From assembly GCF_037081715.1 (NCBI RefSeq), contig NZ_JAZDDH010000001.1, forward strand, positions 744,001 through 808,000: 64,000 nt of DNA. Reading direction: 5' to 3'. The translations under genes were made by a program, and so were the position numbers. Position 1 is the first letter of the stretch. Each line of letters begins with the position of its first letter. The DNA comes from Halalkalicoccus sp. CG83. GTDB taxonomy: Archaea > Halobacteriota > Halobacteria > Halobacteriales > Halalkalicoccaceae. The notes under the pieces were generated by a model. That model had not been told where the DNA came from. It ran no database searches and saw only the letters and a program-made list of their open reading frames with translations. Below are positions 18,199-28,056 of this stretch, piece after piece.

Positions 18199-19344
18199 AT
18201 GAAGATACTCCGACTCTCTCAGGAGATTTACCCTGATGTGACTGGCGGTGGTGCCTACCATGCTCATGCTCTGAGCCGAGATCAAGCTGATATGGGACAT
18301 GACGTTACCGTTGTTACTTTTTCTTCTGAGATAGAAGATACAGTAAAATCCACTAGAGATGGATATACTCTTATTAAGTCACCGACTGTGTTTAGTGTAT
18401 TCGGAAATGAAATATCTATTGATTCAATAAATCATGTCTCTAATCAGAAGGAATACGATGTCGTCCACACTCATGCTCATTTTTACTTCTTAAGTAATTT
18501 AGCAGCAGTATACCGTCATTTCAGAAACACTCCCTTAGCTATTACGAACCATTCCTTGATTTCTCAGAGCGTTTCACCGCTCATTGCAAAATTTCATCTC
18601 TATACGGTAGGTAAGTTCACATTCTCTTCATCGGATATGGTATTTTGCTATACAAAAGAAGAAGAACAGCGTCTACGTTCCCTTGGGTTAAAGAATGAAA
18701 TAAAAATCATTGCTAATGGTATTGATACAGCGAAGTTTAATCCGGATGGTGATAGATCAGGTTTGATTAAGAGGGATGAAGACATTTCACTATTGTTCGT
18801 CGGAAGACTGAACGAGGGAAAACGTCCCACGGATGCAGTACGTGCGCTTCGAAATATTCGCAACCGATCTAATCTCAATTGTACCCTTTATATCTGTGGT
18901 GATGGTCCCCTTCGTGATCAACTCTTACAAACCGTAGCTGACTATGGGTTAGAAGACTCTGTAACGTATCTCGGAATTAGAGATTATGATGAAATGCCAT
19001 CCATACTGCGTAGTGCGGATTTATTGATCTTACCGAGTAGATCTGAAGGGGTCCCCCGCACTGTTCTTGAATCGCTTGCATCTGAAACTCCAGTTATCGC
19101 CAGTGATCTAGATCAAATTTCGGAGCTAGTTGAGGCCGGCGGCACTACAGTTGCCACCGGTGATATTGATGGATATACGAACGCTATTCTCTCGTTGGCT
19201 AATAATGATACGCTACGAGATGAACTTGGAAAGAAGGGACGGGAAGTAATTCGTGACCAAGGTTATACTTGGGAATCGACTGTTCGAGCTACTACTGCTG
19301 CTTTACAGTCTCTTGCTGAACCTTCTATCAACGATAGACGATGA
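18199..19344 (+). CDS. GT4-family glycosyltransferase
   Basis: The 381-residue protein begins MKILRLSQEIYPDVTGGGAY, the glycine loop of the GT-B N-terminal domain, and later has DVVHTHAHFYF, SLLFVGRLNEGKRP and SRSEGVPRTVLESLASETP, the donor-binding signature with two Glu residues. It should extend a lipid-linked glycan in the cytoplasm. It differs from the GT4 at 14647 in sequence and in AT-rich codon use, so it probably came from another source. It is convergent with the GT4 gene at 19353, with 8 bp between them. Confidence 0.9.
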   Translation: MKILRLSQEIYPDVTGGGAYHAHALSRDQADMGHDVTVVTFSSEIEDTVKSTRDGYTLIKSPTVFSVFGNEISIDSINHVSNQKEYDVVHTHAHFYFLSNLAAVYRHFRNTPLAITNHSLISQSVSPLIAKFHLYTVGKFTFSSSDMVFCYTKEEEQRLRSLGLKNEIKIIANGIDTAKFNPDGDRSGLIKRDEDISLLFVGRLNEGKRPTDAVRALRNIRNRSNLNCTLYICGDGPLRDQLLQTVADYGLEDSVTYLGIRDYDEMPSILRSADLLILPSRSEGVPRTVLESLASETPVIASDLDQISELVEAGGTTVATGDIDGYTNAILSLANNDTLRDELGKKGREVIRDQGYTWESTVRATTAALQSLAEPSINDRR

Positions 19345-19352
19345 CCTTCAGA

Positions 19353-20492
19353 TTATTTCGTCATTGTTGATCCCGCAACTCTTGTAAGGATCTTTTCTAC
19401 CCTGTCTGCTGCTTCCGTCCAGGAATGCTTCTCTGCCCAGGTCCTACCGTTAGTCCCCATTTTTTGGATATCGTCTGGTGAATCCAGAAGTATTGAGATC
19501 GATCTGGAAAATTCACTGATATCTGACGCATCTGAAAGGATACCGGTTTCGTTATGACGGATCGACTCCTGCAAACCGCCAATGTCTGCACCTACCGCAG
19601 GGGTTCCACAGGCGTTTGCCTCAATAACTACCATTCCCCATCCTTCTACTCGACTTGGCACTACTAGTAGCCATGCGTCTTCTAAGAGTGCAATTTTCTT
19701 TTCTTCTGAAACAAAGCCGTGAAATACGGCCGATTGTGTATTATTACAGTACTGTTTTACAACGTCACTTTTATCGCCTTCTCGTCCAGCAATATTTAGC
19801 TGAACCTGCTCATTGCGTAGTTGTTCTACCGTTTCATGTATTGCTGGTAGTCGGTCTGCTCCTTTGTACCCGTCTAAGCCGCCTAGATAGAGCAATTTTG
19901 GCTCGCTACTAGTATTTTGAAGCGGTTTGTAATCGAACTTATCAATATTTATCCCATTTCTAACTATTTCTATATTTGAGGGATCATGACCATAGGCTCT
20001 CAGTACTTCGGCAGTGCTATTACTTACACAGATCGTTGTAGAACCTTTTTCGAGGTATATTCCAATCCTATACGCTAAATATCCCAAATAGTTGAAGGGA
20101 AATGAGTGGGTCTCAAAGATAGAATCTAGAGCAATATGATGATATATTGCTACCGTTGGATGCGGAGTGAGAAGCAGCCAAGGCAACGGTGAATGACTGT
20201 AGTAAACCACATCTACGTTTCTTGTGAACTGATAATAGTGAAAATAGGCGGTTACCACAAAATACGCTAGTAGTGTATCTAGCGGTTGCGGAAGTGAAAA
20301 GCCGGACCCAATTCGACGCATCTGCATTCCATCAACAGTTGTTTCCTTCTTGCAACCAGGATATCCACTGGTGAGTACTGTGATATTGTGGCCACGACCA
20401 GCAAGACGAGAAAATAGCTCATACATATTTTTCTCTGCACCACCTGATCGCGGGTGCTCCCAGCCACGCTTATTTAGTACTAAGACATCCAT
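19353..20492 (-). CDS. GT4-family glycosyltransferase
   Basis: I start at the ATG at 20492 (MDVLVLNKRGWEHPRSGGAE), which lies 1 bp after the stop of the upstream gene and suggests translational coupling; an ATG eight codons earlier would overlap it. The GT-B signatures are present: SGGAEKNMYELFSRLAGRGH, KLLYLGGLDGYKGADRLP and SRVEGWGMVVIEANACGTP. It is probably one step of a two-enzyme sugar addition with the gene at 20494. The gene is AT-rich. Donor and acceptor are unknown. Confidence 0.9.
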   Translation of the reverse strand: MDVLVLNKRGWEHPRSGGAEKNMYELFSRLAGRGHNITVLTSGYPGCKKETTVDGMQMRRIGSGFSLPQPLDTLLAYFVVTAYFHYYQFTRNVDVVYYSHSPLPWLLLTPHPTVAIYHHIALDSIFETHSFPFNYLGYLAYRIGIYLEKGSTTICVSNSTAEVLRAYGHDPSNIEIVRNGINIDKFDYKPLQNTSSEPKLLYLGGLDGYKGADRLPAIHETVEQLRNEQVQLNIAGREGDKSDVVKQYCNNTQSAVFHGFVSEEKKIALLEDAWLLVVPSRVEGWGMVVIEANACGTPAVGADIGGLQESIRHNETGILSDASDISEFSRSISILLDSPDDIQKMGTNGRTWAEKHSWTEAADRVEKILTRVAGSTMTK

Positions 20493-20493
20493 A

Positions 20494-21651
20494 TCAAATT
20501 CTCCGTAAGCTCTCATATATACTGATATATTGTTTAGAAATACGATCAGTAGTATACTCTTTTACTTTTTCTTGGCCTGCTTCGCTCATTGTATGAAGTG
20601 TTTGTGGATTAGATATTGTTGACTCGATCGTCTGAGCCAACGCTGCATCGGAAAACGGATCATAAAATTTCGCTATTCCATCAAGTACACTTCTCGAGCT
20701 CGGATTCCGAGAGCAAATTATTGGTGTTCCAGATGCCATCGCTTCTAACCAGGTCCGGGAAAACGGCTCTGTGTAGGTAGACGTATGAATGAGTAATCCA
20801 GCTGATTTATAAACTTCTGGTAAAGCGTCATACGGACAGTACTCTAAACTTACTCCTTCTAATCCCACTTCCTTGATTAACTTCTTAAGATCCTTTTTCA
20901 TTGGCCCATCCCCGTACATCTCTAAGCTCCATTCATTTTTCAATTCCGGGGGAAGGTGAGAATACGCGCGTATCACCCTATCTGGTGACTTAGTGTCTCT
21001 GAACCGTCCTATAAAAACAATCTTTTTTTCGTTTTTTGGTTCTACATCAAACTTATTGTCTAGAATATTTCCTACTACCGACATTTTTCTAGCATCATAT
21101 CCACTTCTTTCTACTACTTTTTTCATACCCTCTGTCTGAACTGTATAATGGTCTGCTTGCTTAGCTAATGGCTTTCCTACGATCTCGACTCCTAATCTGG
21201 TGAGACCTTTCCATCCTCTTAATCGGGCATATCGAAGTGCCGTGTACAAATTGTATTCTGGTAACCCCTCCCGAAGATGCTGTTCGGGATTGATGTTTAC
21301 CCACATGTAGTTATTGAATGTTGCCAGCACTGGTGACTCTGCTCGGAGAACACAAGCGGGAAGATGCCGGACATTGTATACATGAACGATATCATATTTA
21401 GACATGTTGGGCAAGTGAGTATGAGTTCCTACATTTTCTGCGAGTGCCTTAGGGATTGGATAGGCATCGCCACCCGGAAGCTGATATACTTGATTATCTT
21501 GATTAGTTATTGACCGTTTATTGCCTGTTACAGCAAAGACATCTGTTTCTATTCCTTGCTTTCGAATAGAATTAACGATTAATTTACTACTCCGTCCAGC
21601 TCCACCGGGGCTCACCGGTGGATATCCAGACGTAATAAATGCTACTCTCAT
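20494..21651 (-). CDS. GT4-family glycosyltransferase
   Basis: The 385-residue protein starts MRVAFITSGYPPVSPGGAGR, the N-terminal GT-B glycine loop. It carries EKKIVFIGRFRDTKSPDRVI and YTEPFSRTWLEAMASGTPII, in which the usual EG..L.E motif is changed to EPFSRTWLEA but keeps the second Glu. It probably works with the coupled downstream gene at 19353. Basic residues are frequent compared with the GC-rich genes of the window, another sign of foreign origin. It is cytoplasmic, with no membrane helix. Confidence 0.9.
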   Translation of the reverse strand: MRVAFITSGYPPVSPGGAGRSSKLIVNSIRKQGIETDVFAVTGNKRSITNQDNQVYQLPGGDAYPIPKALAENVGTHTHLPNMSKYDIVHVYNVRHLPACVLRAESPVLATFNNYMWVNINPEQHLREGLPEYNLYTALRYARLRGWKGLTRLGVEIVGKPLAKQADHYTVQTEGMKKVVERSGYDARKMSVVGNILDNKFDVEPKNEKKIVFIGRFRDTKSPDRVIRAYSHLPPELKNEWSLEMYGDGPMKKDLKKLIKEVGLEGVSLEYCPYDALPEVYKSAGLLIHTSTYTEPFSRTWLEAMASGTPIICSRNPSSRSVLDGIAKFYDPFSDAALAQTIESTISNPQTLHTMSEAGQEKVKEYTTDRISKQYISIYESLRRI

Positions 21652-21958
21652 TTATTTGAATGTTCGGGGATTCTGTTATTCATATCCAGTATTTCTAGCT
21701 GGTCTTGAGTCATTATAGATGTGGTTGTGTCTGTTATTTTGCCTTCTCGCGTATCAGGGTACGCGGAAAGGAGACGGGCCGTTGTTTCTTCGCTTTCCCA
21801 CAAAATCCGCCACCCTCTCTATTTACCTTCGATGTTAATATCATGTTACTCTTCGAAACTGGTAGCATAGTTTAAACTTGAAACTAGGACTTAATCAGAC
21901 TATTGTTCTCCGTTCACAACCCTCACTCTTCTGAATGTACCGTTGGTGAGTTGGATGA
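21652..21958. other. Intergenic DNA
   Basis: Nothing coding is seen between the GT4 and flippase genes, both on the minus strand. The part nearest 21652 is AT-rich and may hold the promoter of the GT4 pair. Confidence 0.35.
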
Positions 21959-23485
21959 TTAAAGCCCGTATTTGACCAACCGCTTTAGCAGTTTGAGGTC
22001 CTTTCCGATCTTGGATTCTACGTCTTCAAGAAGAGCGAGATCTGCAGGCTCCACACTGTGCGTGAGAATCAAAACAATCGGCTGAATCAGAGTGAAACAG
22101 ATCCCGAGGACAGCTAATCCGATGAGGCTGAGTGCAGGGGTAATCAGGACTGAAGCAAGCATCCCTAATAGGAGAACTGTAGCGACATACTTCACAATAT
22201 TTAATGAGAAAGGTGTTGCGCCTACAAGTCGGTAAATGCAGATCAGTTCAGCAGTATTATAGACAATGTAACCTGTAACCGTCGCTAAAGCTGCCCCAGT
22301 AATTCCATACACTGGTATGAGAAGAATATTAAGAGTGAAGTTCGCAAGCATCCCAAGAATTGCTGCATATAGTTCAATTCGAGGCCGGTTGATTGCCTTC
22401 ACCATATCACCGTCTAGTCCACTTAGAGCACGCGACAAAAGACCTAAAACTAGAATACTCAATACCGGTGCTGCAGGGAGATATTCTCTGCCAAAGAATA
22501 CCCGGACTATATCAGTTGAAAAGAACCCAAAGACAATAAGCGGGGGGAGAGTGATTATAAGGACCCACTTCGTCGAAACCGTAAACAACTCATCGAGTTC
22601 AGTTATATTCCTGTCTGCGTAATGTTCTGTGGCTAACGGAAGAAAGAGGAATGTAAATGAACCAAGTGCGAACGTTGCCACCTGTTTAAGGGGTTGCACG
22701 GATCGATAGAAACCAACACTTTCTGACTCTAGAAAATACCCAATCATGAGGATATCAAGATTGCTCAATAGTAAGAAGACACTCGACCCGACTGCAAGAG
22801 GCCATGAAAACGACCACAATTTGCGAAGCGTTTCGGCGTCAGGAAGTGCAGTTACAAGTTGTTGAGTTTCTACGCTTTTCTTGATGAAGTATAGTGCTAC
22901 AAGCGTTGAGATCAGTGGATAACCGATCCAATATACTACTGGCCCGTAATAGGTTTCGCCAAGCAGTATGAATCCCCCTAGGCATATAATTGCGGTTAAT
23001 CTACCAGAGAACTCATTAGAAATCACCACAGGAAGAGTTCGTTGTTGTCCTCGAAGCGTCCCTTTGGAAACTTGCCACAGGGGATACACAAACAGATATG
23101 GGAGAAACAGCAATAGTGTCGTCGAGAGATGATCCTCTCCCATGATACTGCTTAGTTGCCATCGCAAGAGATAGATACCGAGGATACTAACGATACTTGA
23201 GACAAGAAGAATACTATATCCTGTCCAGACAATTCGAATACGCTGTGTACTAGAAGACGTCGCAGAGAACTGTCTAGTCACCCCCTCATGAATCCCAACG
23301 AGGGTAAGTGTTGCGAGCGAAGACACCACTGTGTAAGCGAGTGCGAGCTGTCCGTAGACCGAGGGCTCTAATGAACGAACGATTATAACCTCTCCAACAA
23401 AACCCAGTCCTCTCCCAAATATCGTTGCGAGGAGAATAAGTAGCGCACTTCCAGCTAACTTTGAGAGAGCAGATTGATCACTCAT
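21959..23485 (-). CDS. Oligosaccharide flippase, Wzx/MATE-like (second copy)
   Basis: The 508-residue protein has about 14 membrane helices and the flippase pattern RGLGFVGEVIIVRSLEPSVY near the N-terminus, with a repeated two-bundle layout. The C-terminus ends with a charged LLEDVESKIGKDLKLLKRL, comparable to the tail of the flippase at 4035. It should flip a lipid-linked oligosaccharide to the outer face. The two flippases are related but clearly different in sequence, so they may serve separate polymers. The GT4 genes lie downstream on the same strand, about 300 bp away. Confidence 0.9.
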   Translation of the reverse strand: MSDQSALSKLAGSALLILLATIFGRGLGFVGEVIIVRSLEPSVYGQLALAYTVVSSLATLTLVGIHEGVTRQFSATSSSTQRIRIVWTGYSILLVSSIVSILGIYLLRWQLSSIMGEDHLSTTLLLFLPYLFVYPLWQVSKGTLRGQQRTLPVVISNEFSGRLTAIICLGGFILLGETYYGPVVYWIGYPLISTLVALYFIKKSVETQQLVTALPDAETLRKLWSFSWPLAVGSSVFLLLSNLDILMIGYFLESESVGFYRSVQPLKQVATFALGSFTFLFLPLATEHYADRNITELDELFTVSTKWVLIITLPPLIVFGFFSTDIVRVFFGREYLPAAPVLSILVLGLLSRALSGLDGDMVKAINRPRIELYAAILGMLANFTLNILLIPVYGITGAALATVTGYIVYNTAELICIYRLVGATPFSLNIVKYVATVLLLGMLASVLITPALSLIGLAVLGICFTLIQPIVLILTHSVEPADLALLEDVESKIGKDLKLLKRLVKYGL

Positions 23486-23888
23486 CCTATAGCCCTCATG
23501 GAATGGAATTGACCAAGCAATATAAACGTCTCACAATAAGTTGCCCCTTAAGAGGGGAAATATTGGTAATAATTGAAAGAGATAAATAAAGTGTAGATTT
23601 TGGGTAGAAGGTGCGAACCAAACGGAACTGTAGATAACTGTTCGTTGCTTCTTTGTGAAGTACGAAAAGGAAGAGCCGGAGTAGCCTGTTGCTCCACTGA
23701 AAGCAGCGGTGCCACTAGTCAACGGATGTATGGTCTTTCTGTGCACCGCGCGTACTCAGAGGGTAATGAGCATGTTCACAGATGAATCTCAGGGTAGTAT
23801 CGAAAAATAACGATCATGACAGGGTTCCGCTCGCTCATCGATACTCTAGACCCTTGTTTAGACTACCCTGAATGATTTGCGGATGAGA
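23486..23888. other. Intergenic DNA between flippase and sulfatase-like genes
   Basis: No gene is seen. A run of Ala/Ser-type codons read in either direction does not form a protein-like sequence. It presumably holds the flippase promoter near 23500-23560. Confidence 0.3.
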
Positions 23889-25331
23889 TCAGATGTAGCC
23901 CAAATCTGCAAGTCTCTGTTGGGTCCTCTCGTCAGCTAGTATCTCCCCGGTTTCCTGTTGTGAAATTGGCACGTCACGTTCCTCTAATTCGTCTCGAAGT
24001 ACCTCGACTTGATCCGGATATTCATTGCTACACTCGTCGATCTCTTGAGAATCCTGAGAGAGGTTATAGAGCTCAACACTGCCGTCAGAGGCTTCAATGA
24101 GTTTCCATTCAGTAGTCTGAATTGCTCGGTAGGTTCTATCGAGAGGGCGATCAGATTGAATTTCAGCCCCAACACGCTTGCGAAGGGAGTCGATTGAGGG
24201 TTGAGGTGCGAGATATTCTGAAATCGCAACTTCCCGGTCGCTATCGATAAGGCTGTTTCGCGAGATTCCGGCGTGATCAGGCGGCTCAATGCCGGCGATA
24301 TCTAAAATAGTCGGAAAGAGGTCTCTCGTGGAGACGAGATCCAGGACAGGGTCCGTATCAAACTCTGAACCAGATATAATGAGTGGTACTTGTACAAGTG
24401 TCTGGTAGAGACAGTATTGATGGTCCATTAAACCATAGTCGCCAATATTCTCCCCATGGTCGGCGACAACGATGATTGTCGTTTCATCCCGGATGCTCTG
24501 TGATTCGAGCTCATCAATGAGGGCACCGATCTGCTCGTCCACGAATACAAGGGTCGCTTTGTAGAGCGCTCTGAGTGCGTCAAACTCTCGATCGGAATAT
24601 TTGACATCACCCGCGATATATCGCCATGGTTCTTGTTTAATACTCATCGCCTCGTCGTAGTGGATATCGGACGGCAAGAACTGCTCTGTGAGGTGCTCTG
24701 GTGGGCGATACTCCAAATGAGGTTCTAAATAACTCAGGAAATAAAAGAAGGGTTTGTCGTCTGTTCCGTGCTGTCGAATCCAGGCCCGCGTGCGGCGGGT
24801 CGTGTTGGGTCCCCCCTTGTGTTGTTTTCGAAGCTGATACTTGCTATATATCCCGTTGACAAGTGTCGGGAATGCTGTCTTCATACCAACACTTTCGGCG
24901 AACTTCTCAACCCTTTCGCGGAATGAGCCGGCTTTTACAGTGGATGAGAGATCCGCCCCACTCCATAGCCGATCATATTTCATCGAAAACTGTTCAAATC
25001 CTCTCTCAAAACCAAAGTGAGGACTGATCCAGATATTGCCCGATAGTGCTGCTGTTCGATATCCGCCATCACGAAGTAATTCAGCTATAGTCGGAGTAGT
25101 AGGATCGAATCGTTTATTGCCAGCATGAGCACCATGGTCACTTGCCAGACGGCCAGTAAAGATATTCGCGTGTGAGGGTAATGACCACGGACTTGGGCTA
25201 ATTGCCCGCTTATATTGACATCCCGAACCAATTAATGATTGAACATTAGGGAGGTGCCCAGAATCAAGCAACTGATAGAAAATATCGGCCCGAGCGGTAT
25301 CGGCCACGATGAGTAGAATATTATCTGCCAT
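23889..25331 (-). CDS. Sulfatase-like enzyme with Ser at the nucleophile position
   Basis: The 480-residue protein starts MADNILLIVADTARADIF. The loop SPSPWSLPSHANIFTG places Ser50 at the sulfatase Cys position and His54 in place of the Arg. The metal motif VVADHGENIGDYGLMDHQ is intact, and the protein ends LADLGYI. A Ser-type sulfatase motif (S-x-P-x-R) would need a radical-SAM maturase, but here the Arg is missing, so phosphate-ester chemistry is more likely. It is a paralogue of the gene at 12852-14297, with matching blocks such as PPEHLTEQFLP versus PPQKYAEKYLP. It is divergent from the membrane protein at 25553. Confidence 0.85.
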   Translation of the reverse strand: MADNILLIVADTARADIFYQLLDSGHLPNVQSLIGSGCQYKRAISPSPWSLPSHANIFTGRLASDHGAHAGNKRFDPTTPTIAELLRDGGYRTAALSGNIWISPHFGFERGFEQFSMKYDRLWSGADLSSTVKAGSFRERVEKFAESVGMKTAFPTLVNGIYSKYQLRKQHKGGPNTTRRTRAWIRQHGTDDKPFFYFLSYLEPHLEYRPPEHLTEQFLPSDIHYDEAMSIKQEPWRYIAGDVKYSDREFDALRALYKATLVFVDEQIGALIDELESQSIRDETTIIVVADHGENIGDYGLMDHQYCLYQTLVQVPLIISGSEFDTDPVLDLVSTRDLFPTILDIAGIEPPDHAGISRNSLIDSDREVAISEYLAPQPSIDSLRKRVGAEIQSDRPLDRTYRAIQTTEWKLIEASDGSVELYNLSQDSQEIDECSNEYPDQVEVLRDELEERDVPISQQETGEILADERTQQRLADLGYI

Positions 25332-25552
25332 ACCACAGCAATGGTTTGGGGTGTGAAAACAATTACGCTGACATCATCTACTTGTGGCTCAGTTCGGAAG
25401 ACCCGTTCGGAACCGGCATTGACATCTCATCACAGTATCTTCGGGTTGGTACATGCTGAGGATATTGAGAGTAACACCAGTCATGATCTCACTGGCAATA
25501 ATATAGCGTAGAGTGTCGTAATCTTGATATTGGTCGCTGAGAACAAGTAATT

Positions 25553-27256
25553 ATGCGTGTTGGGAAGATATGTGCGATTATTCTTTGTGTGTTATTCTCG
25601 GGGGGAGTCCTTGGGTATCATCAGACCGGGACATTCTGGCCTGCGCTTCCGATCTTTGGCGCTGTTGGTGCAGTGGCGATTCTGTTCGCTGTCGTTCATC
25701 AGAGAGGTCCGACAGTGGTAACCACATTAGGTTTGGTGATCGGGCTCGGAGCCGCCTATCGTGTCGGGCACTTCAGTCTTGCACCTAGCCTGATCAGCAT
25801 TGATCCACAGGCACAGGCCGTCCAGGTCCAATGGATTGTTGAAACTGCAACGATTGACAACATGCCGAATGGATTTTACTCAGTAGCTGCCCTATTTAAC
25901 ATCCTTACCGCAACAGCAGCGATTCTCATGGATCTGAGGGCGGACCATGCTCTTGTTGTCTATCCCCTCCTCGTTAGTATTACGGTGCCGATGCTTGCTA
26001 TTGCTATCGGGTGGCGATCCTATACAGACGTCTCCGCAGAATCGGTCAAGGTTATGGCCCTGCTTACGGCAGTTGGGGCAGCCTCGCTCCATTTTGGGAT
26101 GGCCCCGATCACACAAGTCATTTCGCTTCCCTTGCTTGGTATCAGTGTCTGGTCGTTACTCTGTTACCTTCGTACAGATGATTTCCGCTTCTTTGTCACG
26201 CTTGGTGGGTGTGTCCTTGCGCTAACGTTTGCTCATAAATTACCAGTCTTCGTCCTCACACTCATCTTGGCGACAGCTACTGTCGGATCATATGTACTGC
26301 GCGTTAGTAACATTTACCAACGTCGCATCCGCCGACTTACTGCCTTGGTTGGAGCCACACTGGCTGTCCAATGGGCAGTACTTACTGCCTTTGCCGGAAA
26401 GGTTGTCGGACTCGGGGGCGGGTTAATTGTATCAATACTAAGGGGAGAGTTTGGACTGGAATCATCAACAGAGTCATCCCACGCCGTTTCGGCAGTTGAT
26501 TCCACAGTAGTTAGCGTTATTCATAATCTCCACCTACTATTATTCGTTGCCGCAGCACTCGCTGGAGTTGCATTGCTCATTCGTGAGATTCGGCAGCAGA
26601 CTCTCCCTGGGATGGCGGTATTGCTGTCAGCCGTTTTAGTTCTTGGTTGGTTGACAGGTATGGGAGCTATGACACCACTGGTCGGAGGAAGTAGCCGACC
26701 GTTATTATATGGGGAGTTGTACTTCGCTATTGGCATTGCGCTATGGCTTGGTCGATATCTCCACCAATCCAGTCAAACGAATTCGCTGGGATGGCGAAGT
26801 GTTGCGGCGCTCGGGATTCTCGTGGTTGTGGTTGTCGCACAGTTCGGTGCGGTTACAGCGAACCCTGATTATCCCGATACTCCTCGGATGTACCTCAATA
26901 ACGAAGAAATCGCAACTCAGGAGTTTGAGAGAGCGTATATCAACGAGCCAGTATCCGCCGACCGATATTATGCTGATTTCGTTGCTGACCCCCGCGTTCC
27001 AGTGGAAAATGACAATCGTATTGCGATGGAGACAGTCGCCCAACCGTGGCATCCAGGCGTCCTTGAGGAGGAGTTGGGTAATGCAACGCTGATTGATAAG
27101 GAGCCGCCATATGTCACCTACCGAGATATTGAGGTCTACCGGCTACAGGGCGGAAGTTGGGCCATCCTTACCTGGGATCCACAAGAGGCACTTGAGGCAA
27201 ATTACCACCAAGTATACGATAGTGGTGAAACTGAGACATATAGACACGAGAATTAA
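25553..27256 (+). CDS. Large multispanning membrane protein of the glycan locus
   Basis: The 567-residue protein has about 12-13 hydrophobic segments up to residue 440, then an outer polar domain of about 125 residues with NEEIATQEFERAYINEP. No GT-C style DxD or ExD motif is clear in the first loop. The overall plan resembles haloarchaeal membrane proteins annotated as putative glycosyltransferases or polymerases and also the partial protein at 3-905. I do not assign a reaction. The gene is GC-richer than the GT4 genes next to it. The start ATG at 25553 leads into a hydrophobic first helix. Confidence 0.7.
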   Translation: MRVGKICAIILCVLFSGGVLGYHQTGTFWPALPIFGAVGAVAILFAVVHQRGPTVVTTLGLVIGLGAAYRVGHFSLAPSLISIDPQAQAVQVQWIVETATIDNMPNGFYSVAALFNILTATAAILMDLRADHALVVYPLLVSITVPMLAIAIGWRSYTDVSAESVKVMALLTAVGAASLHFGMAPITQVISLPLLGISVWSLLCYLRTDDFRFFVTLGGCVLALTFAHKLPVFVLTLILATATVGSYVLRVSNIYQRRIRRLTALVGATLAVQWAVLTAFAGKVVGLGGGLIVSILRGEFGLESSTESSHAVSAVDSTVVSVIHNLHLLLFVAAALAGVALLIREIRQQTLPGMAVLLSAVLVLGWLTGMGAMTPLVGGSSRPLLYGELYFAIGIALWLGRYLHQSSQTNSLGWRSVAALGILVVVVVAQFGAVTANPDYPDTPRMYLNNEEIATQEFERAYINEPVSADRYYADFVADPRVPVENDNRIAMETVAQPWHPGVLEEELGNATLIDKEPPYVTYRDIEVYRLQGGSWAILTWDPQEALEANYHQVYDSGETETYRHEN

Positions 27257-27336
27257 TGGCGTATGATATAACTGTATTCTGGGACGATACCGTAAACGAG
27301 GTTCATCAGGAAGACTCTGACGTCTAGGTCAAATGA

Positions 27337-27550
27337 CTGCTCGTGGACACGGCCAGCATGGATTTCGTCAGACGACCGGAGGAGTTCGATGTCATCGTCG
27401 CCTTAAACCTCGTGAGATTCTCACTGATCTCGGCGCAGGTATTGGGAGACATATGGTCTCGCTCCATCATCAAACATTGACTCGACTCAAACCTACTCAT
27501 CAATGCTTGAACTGGTACACGGGAGTGTCTTCGCCATTATAGGAAAGGGG
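27337..27550 (+). pseudogene. Isopropylmalate/tartrate dehydrogenase-family fragment
   Basis: The plus strand in three successive frames reads LVDTASMDFVRRPEEFDVIV, then EILTDLGAGI, then GLAPSSNIDSTQTYSSMLE and LVHGSVFAIIGKG. This is the C-terminal half of the LeuB/TtuC-type beta-decarboxylating dehydrogenases, including the Asp-rich metal region and the GLAPSxNI and VHGS motifs. Two frameshifts and the missing N-terminus show a dead fragment. No related intact gene is in the window. Confidence 0.7.
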
Positions 27551-27790
27551 TGTCGTCGGCGAACTAGGCGACACGTTCGCGTACTCGCCTTCTGCCCTTC
27601 GGCTCCACCGTAATCCTGATGACCGAGAAGAATCGCATTCCGCCCATTGACATGTCGTAGTGAGCGGCGAAGTACTCTGCGTAGCGTTCCTAGGCGAGCT
27701 TTGAGTCCTCGTACATTGTGTTTGAGGACAGTGTGGCGAGGTGAAGATGACGTCTACATCGATCAGGAGATCGGTCTTCAGATCCATCTA
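27545..27790 (-). pseudogene. NAD-dependent sugar epimerase relic with internal deletion
   Basis: The minus strand reads DVDVIF, then HLATLSSNTMYEDSKLA, a TAG, then ERYAEYFAAHYDMSMGGMRF, and in a third frame GYGGAEGQK. These are blocks of extended short-chain NAD-dependent epimerases, with Y-x-x-x-K in MYEDSKLA. The step from HLATLSS to MYEDSK skips about 70 residues found in the family, so there is an internal deletion as well as frameshifts. A second relic of the same family lies at 30225-30680. Confidence 0.7.
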
Positions 27791-28056
27791 CTAATGTTAA
27801 AAATTAGGTGATGCGCGTATCCTTTGCCGCAGTTGCATAATTTGGAGCTTGATAATCCTGTCTACGCCATTCTCTGGTTAGCCATTAACACGTTGCTGGT
27901 GCGTTTTTAACGTAGAGTGCCATATCGCTGATGGAGGAAGTATCCTCTAATCTCGTATTACGAATTATCGCTGGTTTATGGTCTTTGCTGTCCTCAACTT
28001 TGATGATATCAGATAGATCTTCATCTTCTATTCGTCTCCTATTCTATTGATCAACA
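27791..28056. other. Intergenic DNA
   Basis: Nothing coding is recognised between the epimerase relic and the nucleotidyltransferase gene. Confidence 0.3.
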